64,000 bases of DNA, from assembly GCF_001648555.1 (NCBI RefSeq), contig NZ_LQXM01000029.1, positions 186,001 through 250,000 of the forward strand, written 5' to 3'. The stretch comes from Rossellomorea aquimaris TF-12. Lineage in GTDB: Bacteria; Bacillota; Bacilli; Bacillales; Bacillaceae_B. Both the position numbers and the translations under genes were made by a program. The notes below the pieces were generated by a model, which was not told the origin of the DNA, made no database searches, and saw only the letters and a list, made by a program, of their open reading frames with translations. This document shows positions 8,399 to 16,167 of the stretch, piece by piece. Numbering within the stretch: the first letter of the stretch is position 1; each line of letters begins with the position of its first letter.

Positions 8399-8722
8399 AT
8401 GAAATTTCAAGATGTGATGACTTTGATTAGAGTAATTTTAGAATTATTTTGTATAATAGCTATATTTTTAATTTTGGGAGCAATTTTAGGGGGAATCCTT
8501 AATTTAATTTATAGTAGTATAGGAGTAAATGTGGAAAATACAAACGGAGGTTGGTTAGCAAGGATTTCCATTTTTATATTTCTCTTTGTATTGTATAGAA
8601 ATAAACTCCAATTCTCTGGATTTTATAAGGGAGAAAAACAAGTGAAACTCCCGAGGAAGGTAAGTGTTCCTCTTGTTTTTTGTTCCATTCTGATGATTAT
8701 TATTGCTCCGATCTTCCGCTAA
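8399..8722 (+). CDS. Small integral membrane protein
   Basis: A 107-residue protein from ATG 8399 (GAAGGA upstream; the longer frame from TTG 8372 would overlap site H). TM segments at about 10-36, 52-66 and 88-105; a cytoplasmic-looking basic loop (YKGEKQVKLPRK) between the last two. The stop codon TAA at 8720-8722 lies inside the left half of site I. Family not recognised. Confidence 0.65.
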   Translation: MKFQDVMTLIRVILELFCIIAIFLILGAILGGILNLIYSSIGVNVENTNGGWLARISIFIFLFVLYRNKLQFSGFYKGEKQVKLPRKVSVPLVFCSILMIIIAPIFR

Positions 8723-8809
8723 AGGGGGCGTTTGCTTAACAAGAATCCGCATCCCTTCAGTTAGATCAGCAAACTTTTGGATCTTCGGGTAACGGGCAGG
8801 ATAATTTAA
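8714..8809 (+). repeat. attC-like cassette site I
   Basis: Left half 8714-8739 (TTCCGCTAAA, GGGGGC, GTTTGCTTAA), right half 8784-8809 (TTCGGGTAAC, GGGCAG, GATAATTTAA). GATCAGCAAAC can pair with GTTTGCTTAA. Confidence 0.7.
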
Positions 8810-8840
8810 GAGTAAAGAGAAGATAAAAATTAGCTTTAAG

Positions 8841-9245
8841 GTGATTATTATTGGTGAGATAACCCGAAAACAATTGACTGATTGCTTGAAGCTTGTACTA
8901 AAAAAGCAAGGTTTTAAGAAAACCAAAACAACTTGGCGGAAAACAACAGATGACTTGATATATGTCCTTAATATACAGGGTTCACAGTGGAGTGAAGAGG
9001 ACTACTATATAAATGTGGCTTTGTATATAAAGGCTATTGGAGAAGAAGAAAATCCACCTGAATATCGTTGTCATATTAGAGGTCAGATTGAGAACGAGGT
9101 GTACGTCTGTTCTTCAATTTACGAAGAAGTTTCGAATTGGTTTGAAAAATATGGTGACATTGAAAGACTTAGAACACTTTGGCGAAAAAGTGAATTACCC
9201 TTAATGGTTACCGTTAATGCTCAGAATTATCTTAATGAAAGTTAA
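8841..9245 (+). CDS. DUF4304 domain protein
   Basis: About 134 residues. The N-terminal ITRKQLTDCLKLVLKKQGFKK pattern (in segments), TTWRKTTDD and VLNIQGSQWSEEDYYINVALYI fit DUF4304, a small alpha/beta family often found near toxin/immunity or contact-inhibition loci. GTG 8841 sits within AAGGTG; an ATT three or four codons later has better spacing, so the start is uncertain. The stop TAA 9243-9245 falls at the left edge of site J. Confidence 0.7.
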   Translation: MIIIGEITRKQLTDCLKLVLKKQGFKKTKTTWRKTTDDLIYVLNIQGSQWSEEDYYINVALYIKAIGEEENPPEYRCHIRGQIENEVYVCSSIYEEVSNWFEKYGDIERLRTLWRKSELPLMVTVNAQNYLNES

Positions 9246-9327
9246 CTAACACGAGCTGCTACAGCTGAAACTCAGATAACTTGTCTGCGGCACTTCTTTT
9301 GTTCCATTATAGGGGGCGTTAGTTGAA
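9241..9327 (+). repeat. attC-like cassette site J
   Basis: Left core GTTAACTAAC at 9241 with ACAGCTGAA at 9261-9269 (slightly longer spacer than usual); right half 9302-9327 (TTCCATTATA, GGGGGC, GTTAGTTGAA). Confidence 0.6.
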
Positions 9328-9438
9328 GATGAGATTAAAATAAAACCTACCATTTTAGATATGTCTAATATGTATGTTTCTTTTAATACCAATCGTTAAA
9401 GTCCTATAACCTAAATATAACATTGACTCTATAAATAT

Positions 9439-9477
9439 ATGGACGATCGAGATGGTGATGGACTAGTAGGGGAGTGA
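9439..9477 (+). pseudogene. Remnant of an excalibur-type calcium-binding domain
   Basis: A 12-codon end (MDDRDGDGLVGE, then TGA) matches the DxDxDG calcium-binding end of excalibur domains, though the usual final Cys is Gly. The rest of the gene is absent; flanking DNA 9328-9744 otherwise holds no gene. Confidence 0.35.
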
Positions 9478-9518
9478 ACATTTGCTGCGTAGTAAAAATA
9501 TAATGTTGAAAATTAAGG

Positions 9519-9553
9519 AGACGATTACTTATTAAGTAATCGTCTTCTCTTTA
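9519..9553 (+). terminator. Rho-independent terminator-like hairpin
   Basis: AGACGATTACTT (9519-9530) and AAGTAATCGTCT (9534-9545) are perfect arms with a 3-base loop, followed by TCTCTTT. Confidence 0.6.
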
Positions 9554-9665
9554 TATATAACTAAATACTGTCAACTATTACTGTAATTTTAGAAATATAA
9601 ATAACAATTCGTTATCTTCTGTTATGATTTAGTTAGAAGATATGTGATATTGTGAAGCTTTTCAC

Positions 9666-9702
9666 TTAAACTAAAGGGCGGCTAAAGGGCAGATATATTG
9701 AA
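9666..9702 (+). repeat. attC-like cassette site K (compressed)
   Basis: TTAAACTAAAGGGCG at 9666-9680 is immediately followed by GCTAAA, GGGCAG, ATATATTGAA ending at 9702. It looks like two half-sites whose centre was deleted. Confidence 0.5.
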
Positions 9703-9744
9703 GAAGAATTTATATAGATATAATCAGTTTCAAGGGGGAAAAAA

Positions 9745-10299
9745 ATGATTTATAATAATACGGAAAAAACACTAGAAACGAATAGGTTGGTTCTAGGACT
9801 ATTTAATGAAACTGACGCACAAGAGGTTACTAGGCTTTGCAATAATTACAATCTTTATAAAAATACTCTATATTTGCCGTATCCCTATTCAATAGACGAT
9901 GCTTTATCCTGGATAAAAAATCATCTTGTTAATTTTAATGATAATAAGTATTTTGAATTTGCTATTACAGATAAGGCTACGGGAAAGTTATACGGAGCAA
10001 TAGCATTATCAAACAATCAAAAATACCAAAACGGTGAACTTGCTTATTGGGTTGGAGAAGAATATTGGGGAAATGGTTATGCAACAGAAGCATCAAAAGC
10101 AATCCTAGAATTTGCTTTTGATGAAAAACATTACCATAAAGTTTTCGCTCGATACTTTCATTCAAATTCAGCTTCAGGGAAGGTTATTGAAAAAATAGGT
10201 ATGAAAAAAGAAGGTGTTTTAAGAGAACACGTAATTAAAGAAAACGAATATATAGACCTAGTTTATTATGGTATCCTAAAAAATGAATTTATAATATAA
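9745..10299 (+). CDS. GNAT N-acetyltransferase (RimJ/RimL-like)
   Basis: A 184-residue cytoplasmic acetyltransferase. ETNRLVL at the N-terminus, GAIALSNNQ, GELAYWVGEEYWGNGYATEA (acetyl-CoA loop, about 106-125), and SGKVIEKIGMKKEGVLREHV near the end are the typical RimJ/RimL order; it uses acetyl-CoA to acetylate an amine, target unknown. ATG 9745 follows AAGGGGG. Single-gene cassette between sites K and L; GNAT genes are also common integron cargo. Confidence 0.85.
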   Translation: MIYNNTEKTLETNRLVLGLFNETDAQEVTRLCNNYNLYKNTLYLPYPYSIDDALSWIKNHLVNFNDNKYFEFAITDKATGKLYGAIALSNNQKYQNGELAYWVGEEYWGNGYATEASKAILEFAFDEKHYHKVFARYFHSNSASGKVIEKIGMKKEGVLREHVIKENEYIDLVYYGILKNEFII

Positions 10300-10320
10300 A
10301 GCCAAAAGAATATTGGGTTA

Positions 10321-10416
10321 TTGTACAAAAGGGCGCACTTGCTTAACAAGAAGCCACCTCCCTTTTATTACATAAGCAAGCGTGAGCATCTTCGGCTAAC
10401 GGGCAGGATAGTTGAA
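10321..10416 (+). repeat. attC-like cassette site L
   Basis: Left half 10321-10346 (TTGTACAAAA, GGGCGC, ACTTGCTTAA), right half 10391-10416 (TTCGGCTAAC, GGGCAG, GATAGTTGAA). ACTTGCTTA pairs with TAAGCAAG in the centre. Confidence 0.7.
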
Positions 10417-10476
10417 TAAACAAAAAATATTATTCTATAAAAAATAGAAATTTTTAAAAATTGTTTAGGGGGATTT

Positions 10477-10710
10477 ATGGTGGCAGTTATACCAACGTTA
10501 TTATTACTATTGGTTTTGGGTGGTTTAATCTATGTTGTTGCAAGAAAAACTGATAAATCAGGGTTAAAGTTTATGCTACTTGGATTAAGTATAATTATAT
10601 TTGGAGGAATTATTGTAGTTGATAGTAATGCAGACTTAGGAAGATTTGAATACTTAATTGTATTTACAGGGCTATTATTATCTGTTGTGGGTTTCGGAAA
10701 AAAGAATTAA
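10477..10710 (+). CDS. Small two-TM membrane protein, cassette copy 2
   Basis: A 77-residue duplicate of the 475-708 protein, with conservative changes (for example Ile to Val near the N-terminus and Ser to Ala in VDSNAD). The same GGGGG ribosome binding site precedes ATG 10477. Similarity between the copies starts at the GTTGAATAA end of the preceding site and runs through the following long-form site, so gene and site were copied together. Confidence 0.7.
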   Translation: MVAVIPTLLLLLVLGGLIYVVARKTDKSGLKFMLLGLSIIIFGGIIVVDSNADLGRFEYLIVFTGLLLSVVGFGKKN

Positions 10711-10716
10711 AAACTA

Positions 10717-10834
10717 TTCAATTAATGTGAGCTTATCCAGAACAGGGTAAGCTCTTTTTTGCGAAAAATTATCTTGAGTAAATTGTTATATTTTGAAATA
10801 ATTGGTATTAAGTTAAAGGGGCAGTTTAACAGAA
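10717..10834 (+). repeat. attC-like cassette site M (long form)
   Basis: Left half 10717-10742 (TTCAATTAAT, GTGAGC, TTATCCAGAA), right half 10809-10834 (TAAGTTAAAG, GGGCAG, TTTAACAGAA); hairpin GAGCTTATCC / GGGTAAGCTC. Confidence 0.65.
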
Positions 10835-10968
10835 TAACTGAATTTCGAAACCTTATCCTTATTCCCATTATCAAACCTTCATAGAAACCACAGGGGGATT
10901 TAATTCTATTTACTCGGACAATCAGACAAATATTAAGGGTTTATAACAAATTGATAGGAGAGGAAGAA

Positions 10969-11448
10969 GTGAAAAAAAAGAGAGTAATAATATTTACACT
11001 TCTATTAGGGGCGATAACTGTATTATTGGTAGGCTGGTCAGTTTCAAGAGGAAAGATGTATGATTATAACTATTCAGAAGTAGCTGAAAAGATGGAAAGT
11101 ACACCATTTAACGCAAGATTTCCCACTAAAGTACCTTTTGAGGAAATGCGTCTTTACGATTTTGGTTCTAAAAATCAGGAAGTTGAATTTACCCTATTCA
11201 ATGTGGACAAAGAGTTCCTAACAATTAAAATCACTAAAGATGAGATTGAGTACCCAGAAGGAATAAAGAAAGAGAATATCAAAATAGGAAGTGATTTGAA
11301 AGGTAAGTATATCCCAGAACACTATGGTAGTAGAATCATCTTTTGGGAAGACGAAGAACTCTCTTACGAAATTACCTTTAGGTATAAATTCACTCCAATT
11401 GAGGTTAGTAAAGAGCAGTTAATCAAAATGGCGGAATCATTTAAGTGA
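10969..11448 (+). CDS. Membrane-anchored DUF4367-like protein
   Basis: Start GTG 10969 follows GGAGAGGAAGAA; the longer frame from TTG 10951 would include that ribosome binding site. About 159 residues: basic N-terminus, one signal-anchor helix (about 6-25), then an extracellular domain with IIFWEDEELSYEITFRY and a final SKEQLIKMAESF helix, the ending typical of DUF4367 / outer-membrane-lipoprotein-carrier-like sensor domains found beside anti-sigma factors. No sigma factor gene is near. Family assignment is tentative. Confidence 0.6.
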   Translation: MKKKRVIIFTLLLGAITVLLVGWSVSRGKMYDYNYSEVAEKMESTPFNARFPTKVPFEEMRLYDFGSKNQEVEFTLFNVDKEFLTIKITKDEIEYPEGIKKENIKIGSDLKGKYIPEHYGSRIIFWEDEELSYEITFRYKFTPIEVSKEQLIKMAESFK

Positions 11449-11508
11449 AAACCACTTTATGCATTTAGCTATTTCTGGCTTAATTGCTCTACATCTATAT
11501 TCACAGTC

Positions 11509-11535
11509 TTCAATTATAGGGGGGCGTTAACTAAA
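11509..11535 (+). repeat. Cassette site, right half clear
   Basis: TTCAATTATA, GGGGGGC, GTTAACTAAA (27 bp). An upstream left half, perhaps around 11463-11490 (TTTAGCTATTTCTGGCTTAA), is weak. Confidence 0.5.
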
Positions 11536-11590
11536 GAGCCTGCTAATGATCCGCATAGATTTCCAACAAATAGTAAATTATTTGTTTTAT

Positions 11591-11624
11591 AGAGGCGACT
11601 TCTTAAAGGAAGCGTCTTTTTTAT
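11591..11624 (+). terminator. Imperfect terminator hairpin
   Basis: GGCGACTTC and GAAGCGTCT arms around TTAAAG with one mismatch, followed by TTTTTTATTTT. It separates the cassette site from the flippase gene. Confidence 0.5.
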
Positions 11625-11730
11625 TTTACAGAAATTCGGAAGCGAAATGGATATATATGTTAAAATATAATAATGGGGTTTGAAGTTACATTTAAATAGA
11701 AAGAACAGAATAATTAGTTGAGGTGTTTTA

Positions 11731-13347
11731 GTGGACAGTAAATTTATAAGAGGAACTTTCTTGTTAACCGCAGCAACCTTAATATCAAAAATTTTAGGTT
11801 TTATTTATATAATTCCTTTCACTGCTCTGGTAGGCACTCAAGGATACGCATTATACAAATATGCTTATGGTCCCTATACAATTCTGTTGAGTATTTCAAC
11901 AGTAGGTCTTCCACTTGCTGTTTCGAAGTTTGTTTCGAAATACAATGAATTAGGAAACTATAAGGTTGGATTAACTTTATTAAGATTTGGGATGTACTTA
12001 ATGGTAATAAGCGGCATTATTACTTTCGCGGCCTTGTATTTATCAGCTCCTTTTCTAGCAGGAATCATAATTGATCCCACTGATCCAACTGGTAATTCGC
12101 AAGAAGATGTTCAGTTTGTAATACGTCTTGTTAGTTTTGCTTTGTTAATTATCCCGGCAATGAGTATTCTTAGAGGATATTTTCAAGGAAGTCAATCTAT
12201 GGGGCCTTCAGCTTTAAGTACAGTAGTTGAGCAGGTTGTTAGAATTATATTTATCTTAGTTGGTGCATATGTAGCTATTCCCATACTGAAGAGTTCTCTT
12301 AAGAATGCGGTCGGAATTGCAACCTTCGCCGCATTTATAGGTGGAATAGCAGGGTTTACTGTGTTAATTTTTGTTTTCTATAAAAGAAGAAAATTGATAA
12401 AGGAACAGAAGGATCAAAGTCCAAATAATGAGAACTTGAATATTGTTTCAATGTTTAAAGAACTAATCGGTTATGCTTTTCCCTTTGTCGTAACCGGTTT
12501 AGCTATTCCGATTTATCAGAATATCGATACCTATACTATAAATGGAATATTTCAGTCTGTTGGCTACAGCTTGGATGAAGCAGAGGATATAAACGCAGTA
12601 ATTGGACTGGTCCAAATCCTTGTGATGGTGCCTTTGTCTTTAGCAACAGCATTTAGTATGTCCTTGATTCCTGGTATAACTTCAGCATACATAAGCGGAA
12701 GAATGATAGATGTTAAAAATAAGATAAATCAGACCGTTCAGGTGCTAATATTCTTTACACTGCCGGCAGCAATGGGTTTATGCCTCCTTGGAGAACCCAT
12801 CTATATTATGATTTTCGGATTAGAAAACAGTCCTCAACTTGGTGGTGGCTTGCTACAGTGGTACTCTTTAGCTGCCGTAGTTTTTTCTTTGTATATTGTA
12901 ACTGCTGCTATTATTCAAGGAATTAACAAACAAAATACATTGTTCATAGGAATCTTGTTGGGAATCTTTTTTAAGATAGTTTTAAATTATCTCTTGGTAC
13001 CCTACTTTAAAGAAATAGGGCCTATATTGGCCACTTACGCTGGTTTTATTGTCTCCTGTGTTTATAATGTAGTAATTATTAAAAAAACTATTAGCTATAG
13101 GGTATGGCCATTACTAAAGACATTAAAAGAAATTTACGTGCTTGTCATAGTAATGTCCTTGGCTGTTTGGGCTGTTAGATCCCTGTCTGAGAGTTGGCTG
13201 CCTAAAAACCTAAGTTTATATTCCAGTTCTCTTCTTATTTCTACAATATCAATCTTTACAGGTATAGCAATTTATGTAGGTATAGGTTTGCGTCTAAGGA
13301 TAGTAAAAGGTATTTTACCGATGAATAAAAAGCATAAAAGTTATTAG
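11731..13347 (+). CDS. MurJ/SpoVB-family polysaccharide flippase
   Basis: A 538-residue membrane protein with about 14 TM helices, starting at GTG 11731 after GAGGTG. The N-terminal FIRGTFLLTAATLISKILGFIY, VGTQGYALYKYAYGPYTILLSIST and GLPLAVSKFVSKY motifs and the GYFQGSQSMGPSALSTVVEQVVRI segment are those of the YtgP/SpoVB/YkvU group of the MOP exporter superfamily, which flip lipid-linked wall or polysaccharide precursors. It may be a lipid II flippase or a specialised paralogue. It is the largest gene of the cassette region and is followed by site O; whether it is true cargo or resident is unclear. Confidence 0.85.
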   Translation: MDSKFIRGTFLLTAATLISKILGFIYIIPFTALVGTQGYALYKYAYGPYTILLSISTVGLPLAVSKFVSKYNELGNYKVGLTLLRFGMYLMVISGIITFAALYLSAPFLAGIIIDPTDPTGNSQEDVQFVIRLVSFALLIIPAMSILRGYFQGSQSMGPSALSTVVEQVVRIIFILVGAYVAIPILKSSLKNAVGIATFAAFIGGIAGFTVLIFVFYKRRKLIKEQKDQSPNNENLNIVSMFKELIGYAFPFVVTGLAIPIYQNIDTYTINGIFQSVGYSLDEAEDINAVIGLVQILVMVPLSLATAFSMSLIPGITSAYISGRMIDVKNKINQTVQVLIFFTLPAAMGLCLLGEPIYIMIFGLENSPQLGGGLLQWYSLAAVVFSLYIVTAAIIQGINKQNTLFIGILLGIFFKIVLNYLLVPYFKEIGPILATYAGFIVSCVYNVVIIKKTISYRVWPLLKTLKEIYVLVIVMSLAVWAVRSLSESWLPKNLSLYSSSLLISTISIFTGIAIYVGIGLRLRIVKGILPMNKKHKSY

Positions 13348-13360
13348 TTACTTCGCTAAA

Positions 13361-13445
13361 TACACTGCAGGGGAACAATAACTGAAGTACTGCCGCCTGA
13401 TCGGTGGCCATTGCGTTCTTCAATTATTGGGGCAGTTATGCTTAA
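13361..13445 (+). repeat. attC-like cassette site O
   Basis: Left half 13361-13386 ends GGGAAC, AATAACTGAA; right half 13419-13445 is TTCAATTATT, GGGGCAG, TTATGCTTAA. Centre GCCGCCTGATCGGTGGC forms its own hairpin. Confidence 0.6.
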
Positions 13446-13505
13446 CAAGGGTTGTTTTACTTTAATAAGTGGAGTATTAATTTGTATTTAAGGCAGGGGG
13501 ATTTT

Positions 13506-13703
13506 ATGGGGAAAGTTTTTGGTGGATTTTTATTGTTAATGTTTATTAATGTCCTTCTATTTATGGGCTTATCAAGTTTTTTTATGAGTGATATTCAATA
13601 TGAAACACCAATTTACACACTTAGTACAATAATAATTATATTGTTATCTGTACTAATATCTTTACTTATATATTTAATCAACTTATTGAAAGAGAAGTTG
13701 TAG
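13506..13703 (+). CDS. Small two-TM membrane protein
   Basis: A 65-residue protein from ATG 13506, preceded by AGGGGG (the longer frame from TTG 13452 has no such site). Two hydrophobic helices (about 5-25 and 36-58) separated by FMSDIQYETPIY, ending in KEKL. The stop codon is 2 bases before site P. No family recognised. Confidence 0.6.
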   Translation: MGKVFGGFLLLMFINVLLFMGLSSFFMSDIQYETPIYTLSTIIIILLSVLISLLIYLINLLKEKL

Positions 13704-13705
13704 TT

Positions 13706-13774
13706 TTCATTAAACTTGGGCGTTTGCTGAACAATCAGTCGCCCTTTGTTCAAGTAAAGGGCAGGTTAATTGAA
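13706..13774 (+). repeat. attC-like cassette site P (best-preserved type)
   Basis: Left half 13706-13731 (TTCATTAAAC, TTGGGC, GTTTGCTGAA), right half 13749-13774 (TTCAAGTAAA, GGGCAG, GTTAATTGAA). GGGCG and CGCCC plus TGAACAA and TTGTTCA pair in the centre. Confidence 0.8.
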
Positions 13775-13873
13775 TAACCCGAAACTATGTTGAATGCCTA
13801 TTCGTCTAATTACTAAAGTGTTAATCATAAAGAATAACTGAATAAAAGAATTCTATAAGAAGGAGTGAGGAAA

Positions 13874-14199
13874 TTGAAAAAGTTCTCTTGGTTAAGCTAC
13901 TGGTCTTTAATATTAAGCGTTTTACCAATACCATTTTTTCTTTGCAATGCTTTATGGACTAATAAGGATTAACGGCTATTTCGGGTTATCTCTCATCGCC
14001 TTGTCCATCATTTTATCTTTGGTTTTTGGGATTTTGGCTTTAGTTAAAAAAAACAGAAAAAAATATACTTGCTGGAATAGCCATTTATATTGCGCTATTC
14101 AGTGCGGGAGTTGTGGTCATTATTTTAATGATGGGACAAATGGGTAACTCACCAAATGCAAAATATTCTCCCAAATATCCTTGGACTTTCGGTTCATAA
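13874..14199 (+). pseudogene. Frameshifted small membrane protein gene
   Basis: TTG 13874 follows AAGGAGTGAGG. Three successive frames, shifted near 13950 and in an A-rich run near 14048-14062, together encode about 107 residues with three TM helices and a C-terminal PNAKYSPKYPWTFGS tail ending at TAA 14197. Both shifts are +1. Sequence errors in homopolymers could mimic this; decay is as likely given the neighbours. Confidence 0.65.
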
Positions 14200-14207
14200 T
14201 AACTGAA
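14194..14207 (+). repeat. Fragment of a cassette core
   Basis: TTCATAATAACTGAA directly at the stop codon of the frameshifted gene; only a left-type core remains. Confidence 0.35.
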
Positions 14208-14287
14208 GAAAAAAACAGTCCTAATTACTAACAACCTTTTTTTTTGAAAATTACATTAAAATTTTTTATATTCGATAGGAGGTAAAT

Positions 14288-14653
14288 ATGCGATATTCAC
14301 TGTTTTTTGCCTTATGTATTTTATTAGTTGGCTGTTCAACAAATGAAGTTCTTGAAATTTCACAGGTGGAGGAGCAAACACTTACTAAAGATCAAATAGA
14401 AATCAGCACTACAAAAATTGAGAATAATGATGATATCAAACAAGTAAAAGAGCTATTTGACGATTTAGAAGTCGCAGCAAAACCAGACTATATAGACAAA
14501 AAACAACCTGACCTTTTGGTTAATATAGGAGAAAACTTTGGGGCGAATGTTTGGGTGGAAGTTGATAGAAGTGCAATAATTCTGAAGGAAGATAATAATT
14601 ATTATGCTATTTCAAAGGAAAAGGTTGATTTCATTAAATCGCTTTTAGACTAA
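14288..14653 (+). CDS. Lipoprotein of unknown function
   Basis: A 121-residue protein with a signal peptide and lipobox LVGC (Cys about residue 16), so attached to the outer face of the membrane. The mature part is acidic, with a LFDDLEV segment, and ends in a helix (KEKVDFIKSLLD). ATG 14288 has a strong AGGAGG. It resembles in layout the broken lipoprotein at 7839, suggesting two members of one cassette family. Confidence 0.7.
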   Translation: MRYSLFFALCILLVGCSTNEVLEISQVEEQTLTKDQIEISTTKIENNDDIKQVKELFDDLEVAAKPDYIDKKQPDLLVNIGENFGANVWVEVDRSAIILKEDNNYYAISKEKVDFIKSLLD

Positions 14654-14740
14654 CTTAATATGTTTGAATTTTTTATTCTTGCTATCTTTTTTAGTAACCC
14701 CAGATTTACTAAAAATAACTAAAAAAAGAAAAAGTTCTTA

Positions 14741-14810
14741 TCCAAATGCAGGGGGGATTTTGCTGAGCTAGCAGCCACCCATTGTGTAAGTACAGGGCAG
14801 GTTAATGGAG
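14741..14810 (+). repeat. attC-like cassette site Q
   Basis: Left half 14741-14766 (TCCAAATGCA, GGGGGG, ATTTTGCTGA), right half 14785-14810 (TGTAAGTACA, GGGCAG, GTTAATGGAG). Confidence 0.6.
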
Positions 14811-14850
14811 CAAGGTGTTTAATAAAAAATCGCTAAAAGGGGAAAGAAAA

Positions 14851-14970
14851 ATGGGCTGGTTAATCATTGCTGCTGTTGCATATCTTCCAATTATATATCG
14901 TATTCATCGTCGTTTAGATTACTTAGAAAAAGAAGTGAAAAGGTTAAATGGGGAAAATGATGTTAACTAA
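14851..14970 (+). CDS. 39-residue single-TM peptide, copy 1
   Basis: ATG 14851 follows AAAAGGGGAAAG. The peptide has one hydrophobic helix (LIIAAVAYLPIIY), a basic RIHRRLD stretch and a charged coiled-coil-like tail (LEKEVKRLNGEND). The stop TAA lies inside the left core of the next site. A second copy at 17537 carries a premature stop. Function unknown; size and layout recall small membrane toxins or regulators, but that is only analogy. Confidence 0.6.
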   Translation: MGWLIIAAVAYLPIIYRIHRRLDYLEKEVKRLNGENDVN

Positions 14971-15034
14971 TTAAGAGTTATTATTGTATATTAACGCTCT
15001 CTGATTTATTCAAGTAAAGGGCAGGTTAATTGAA
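14963..15034 (+). repeat. attC-like cassette site R
   Basis: Left half from TTAACTAATT (14963), AAGAGT, TATTATTGTA; right half 15009-15034 (TTCAAGTAAA, GGGCAG, GTTAATTGAA). Another TTCAACTAAC core follows at 15044-15053 with no partner. Confidence 0.65.
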
Positions 15035-15082
15035 CATCCTTTTTTCAACTAACATAAATAAACTCATAATTTAATTGTAAAT

Positions 15083-15118
15083 AAACCCCTTTAGTGTATA
15101 ATTACACTAAAGGGGTTT
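15083..15118 (+). terminator. Strong bidirectional terminator
   Basis: Fifteen-base perfect arms AAACCCCTTTAGTGT (15083-15097) and ACACTAAAGGGGTTT (15104-15118) with a 6-base loop. It precedes the next gene by 27 bases, so that gene is insulated from upstream transcription. Confidence 0.75.
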
Positions 15119-15144
15119 TGGTTTTTACAAAGGGGGAAGAAACA

Positions 15145-15525
15145 ATGCCTAAGAATATCAAAAACAGAAAAGTTATACTTGCAATCCCATTGGTTGTAAT
15201 TTTACTTTCTTATTTTTCATATATCGTCTATGTAGATGTAGGTGAAGAAAGACGATATGATGAAATACTTACACATTTGACAATAGATAAAGAATATGAA
15301 GAAAATGAGATAAAAGAAATTCAAATCGACCATTCTATAACCAATGTTTTATTATCGTATAGACCCTGGGTGATGTATGTGGTATTTAAAGATGAACCAA
15401 ATGCTATTTATTATTATCATTATGACAACGGGGTAATTAGTCAAGGTGGAATTTCAGGTTATACTGAAAATGAAATATATACACATTCTGAAGGAACTAA
15501 TGGACCGTTAGATAAAAGTAAATAA
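15145..15525 (+). CDS. Single-TM protein, DUF3139-like
   Basis: A 126-residue protein from ATG 15145 (AAAGGGGGAAG upstream). One N-terminal TM helix (about 10-29), then an extracytoplasmic domain with IKEIQIDHSITNVLLSYRPW and DEPNAIYYYHYDNGVISQGG patterns (read as segments) that I associate with DUF3139-type small Bacillus proteins; this assignment is from memory and tentative. Stop is 5 bases before site S. The upstream terminator implies a promoter between 15118 and 15130 or read-through. Confidence 0.6.
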   Translation: MPKNIKNRKVILAIPLVVILLSYFSYIVYVDVGEERRYDEILTHLTIDKEYEENEIKEIQIDHSITNVLLSYRPWVMYVVFKDEPNAIYYYHYDNGVISQGGISGYTENEIYTHSEGTNGPLDKSK

Positions 15526-15529
15526 GTTC

Positions 15530-15614
15530 TTCCGTTAACGGGGGCAATAACTGAAGATCAGTTACTGAGAACAAGGGTATTGCTCGTATTCAATTATCGG
15601 GCAGTTTAGTTGAA
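15530..15614 (+). repeat. attC-like cassette site S
   Basis: Left half 15530-15555 (TTCCGTTAAC, GGGGGC, AATAACTGAA), right half 15589-15614 (TTCAATTATC, GGGCAG, TTTAGTTGAA). AATAACTGA pairs imperfectly with TCAGTTACTG; CAATA with TATTG. Confidence 0.8.
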
Positions 15615-15656
15615 TAAGTATTTTTTATGTGAATATTATTGCAAGGGGGAGCGAGC

Positions 15657-16049
15657 TTGAAGAGAAAGCTACCGATTATAAGTTTTGTTATGGTGGTTTT
15701 ATTCGGAATAATATTGATGTTCTATCAAACTGAAAAAATGGAACAAGTAAGAACTCTAGAAGAAAACAGGCAAGAGGTATTGGACAAATTAGCAAATGAT
15801 TTAAGCCATTTTAATCCTGTTCTTGATGCTTTTGTTGATGGTGATTACAAAACTACAATCGCTTCTAAAGTTAGTTCGGAAGGTATAGTCGAATTTGATA
15901 GAAGGTTGGCAAAAAATAAATCTCCTTTAGGGAATTATAAAATTAGATTTGATTTAAATAATATGGAGATTGTTTCTGAAGAAATAGAAATAACTAATCC
16001 CGATTACTCTGAAGAGTGGCAAGAAATTCAAAATGAAAACAAAAAGTGA
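15657..16049 (+). CDS. Single-TM anchored protein
   Basis: A 130-residue protein, start TTG 15657 with AAGGGGGA 8 bases upstream. Basic N-terminus and one TM helix (about 5-23), then a hydrophilic, helix-rich extracellular part with charged repeats (EEIEITNPDYSEEWQEIQNE). Terminates 2 bases before site T. No family recognised. Confidence 0.6.
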   Translation: MKRKLPIISFVMVVLFGIILMFYQTEKMEQVRTLEENRQEVLDKLANDLSHFNPVLDAFVDGDYKTTIASKVSSEGIVEFDRRLAKNKSPLGNYKIRFDLNNMEIVSEEIEITNPDYSEEWQEIQNENKK

Positions 16050-16051
16050 TT

Positions 16052-16121
16052 TTTTACTAACGGAGAGCATTTGCTGAACAAGCAACTCCCGATTGTACAA
16101 TTAAAGGGGTCGATTATTCAA
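16052..16121 (+). repeat. attC-like cassette site T
   Basis: Left half 16052-16078 (TTTTACTAAC, GGAGAG, CATTTGCTGAA), right half 16096-16121 (TACAATTAAA, GGGGTC, GATTATTCAA). GATTATTC then GAATAGTCGCC followed by TTTTTTT may serve as a terminator. Confidence 0.65.
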
Positions 16122-16167
16122 TAAGAATAGTCGCCTTTTTTTGAGAATTTTAGGGAGGGAATGTGAA

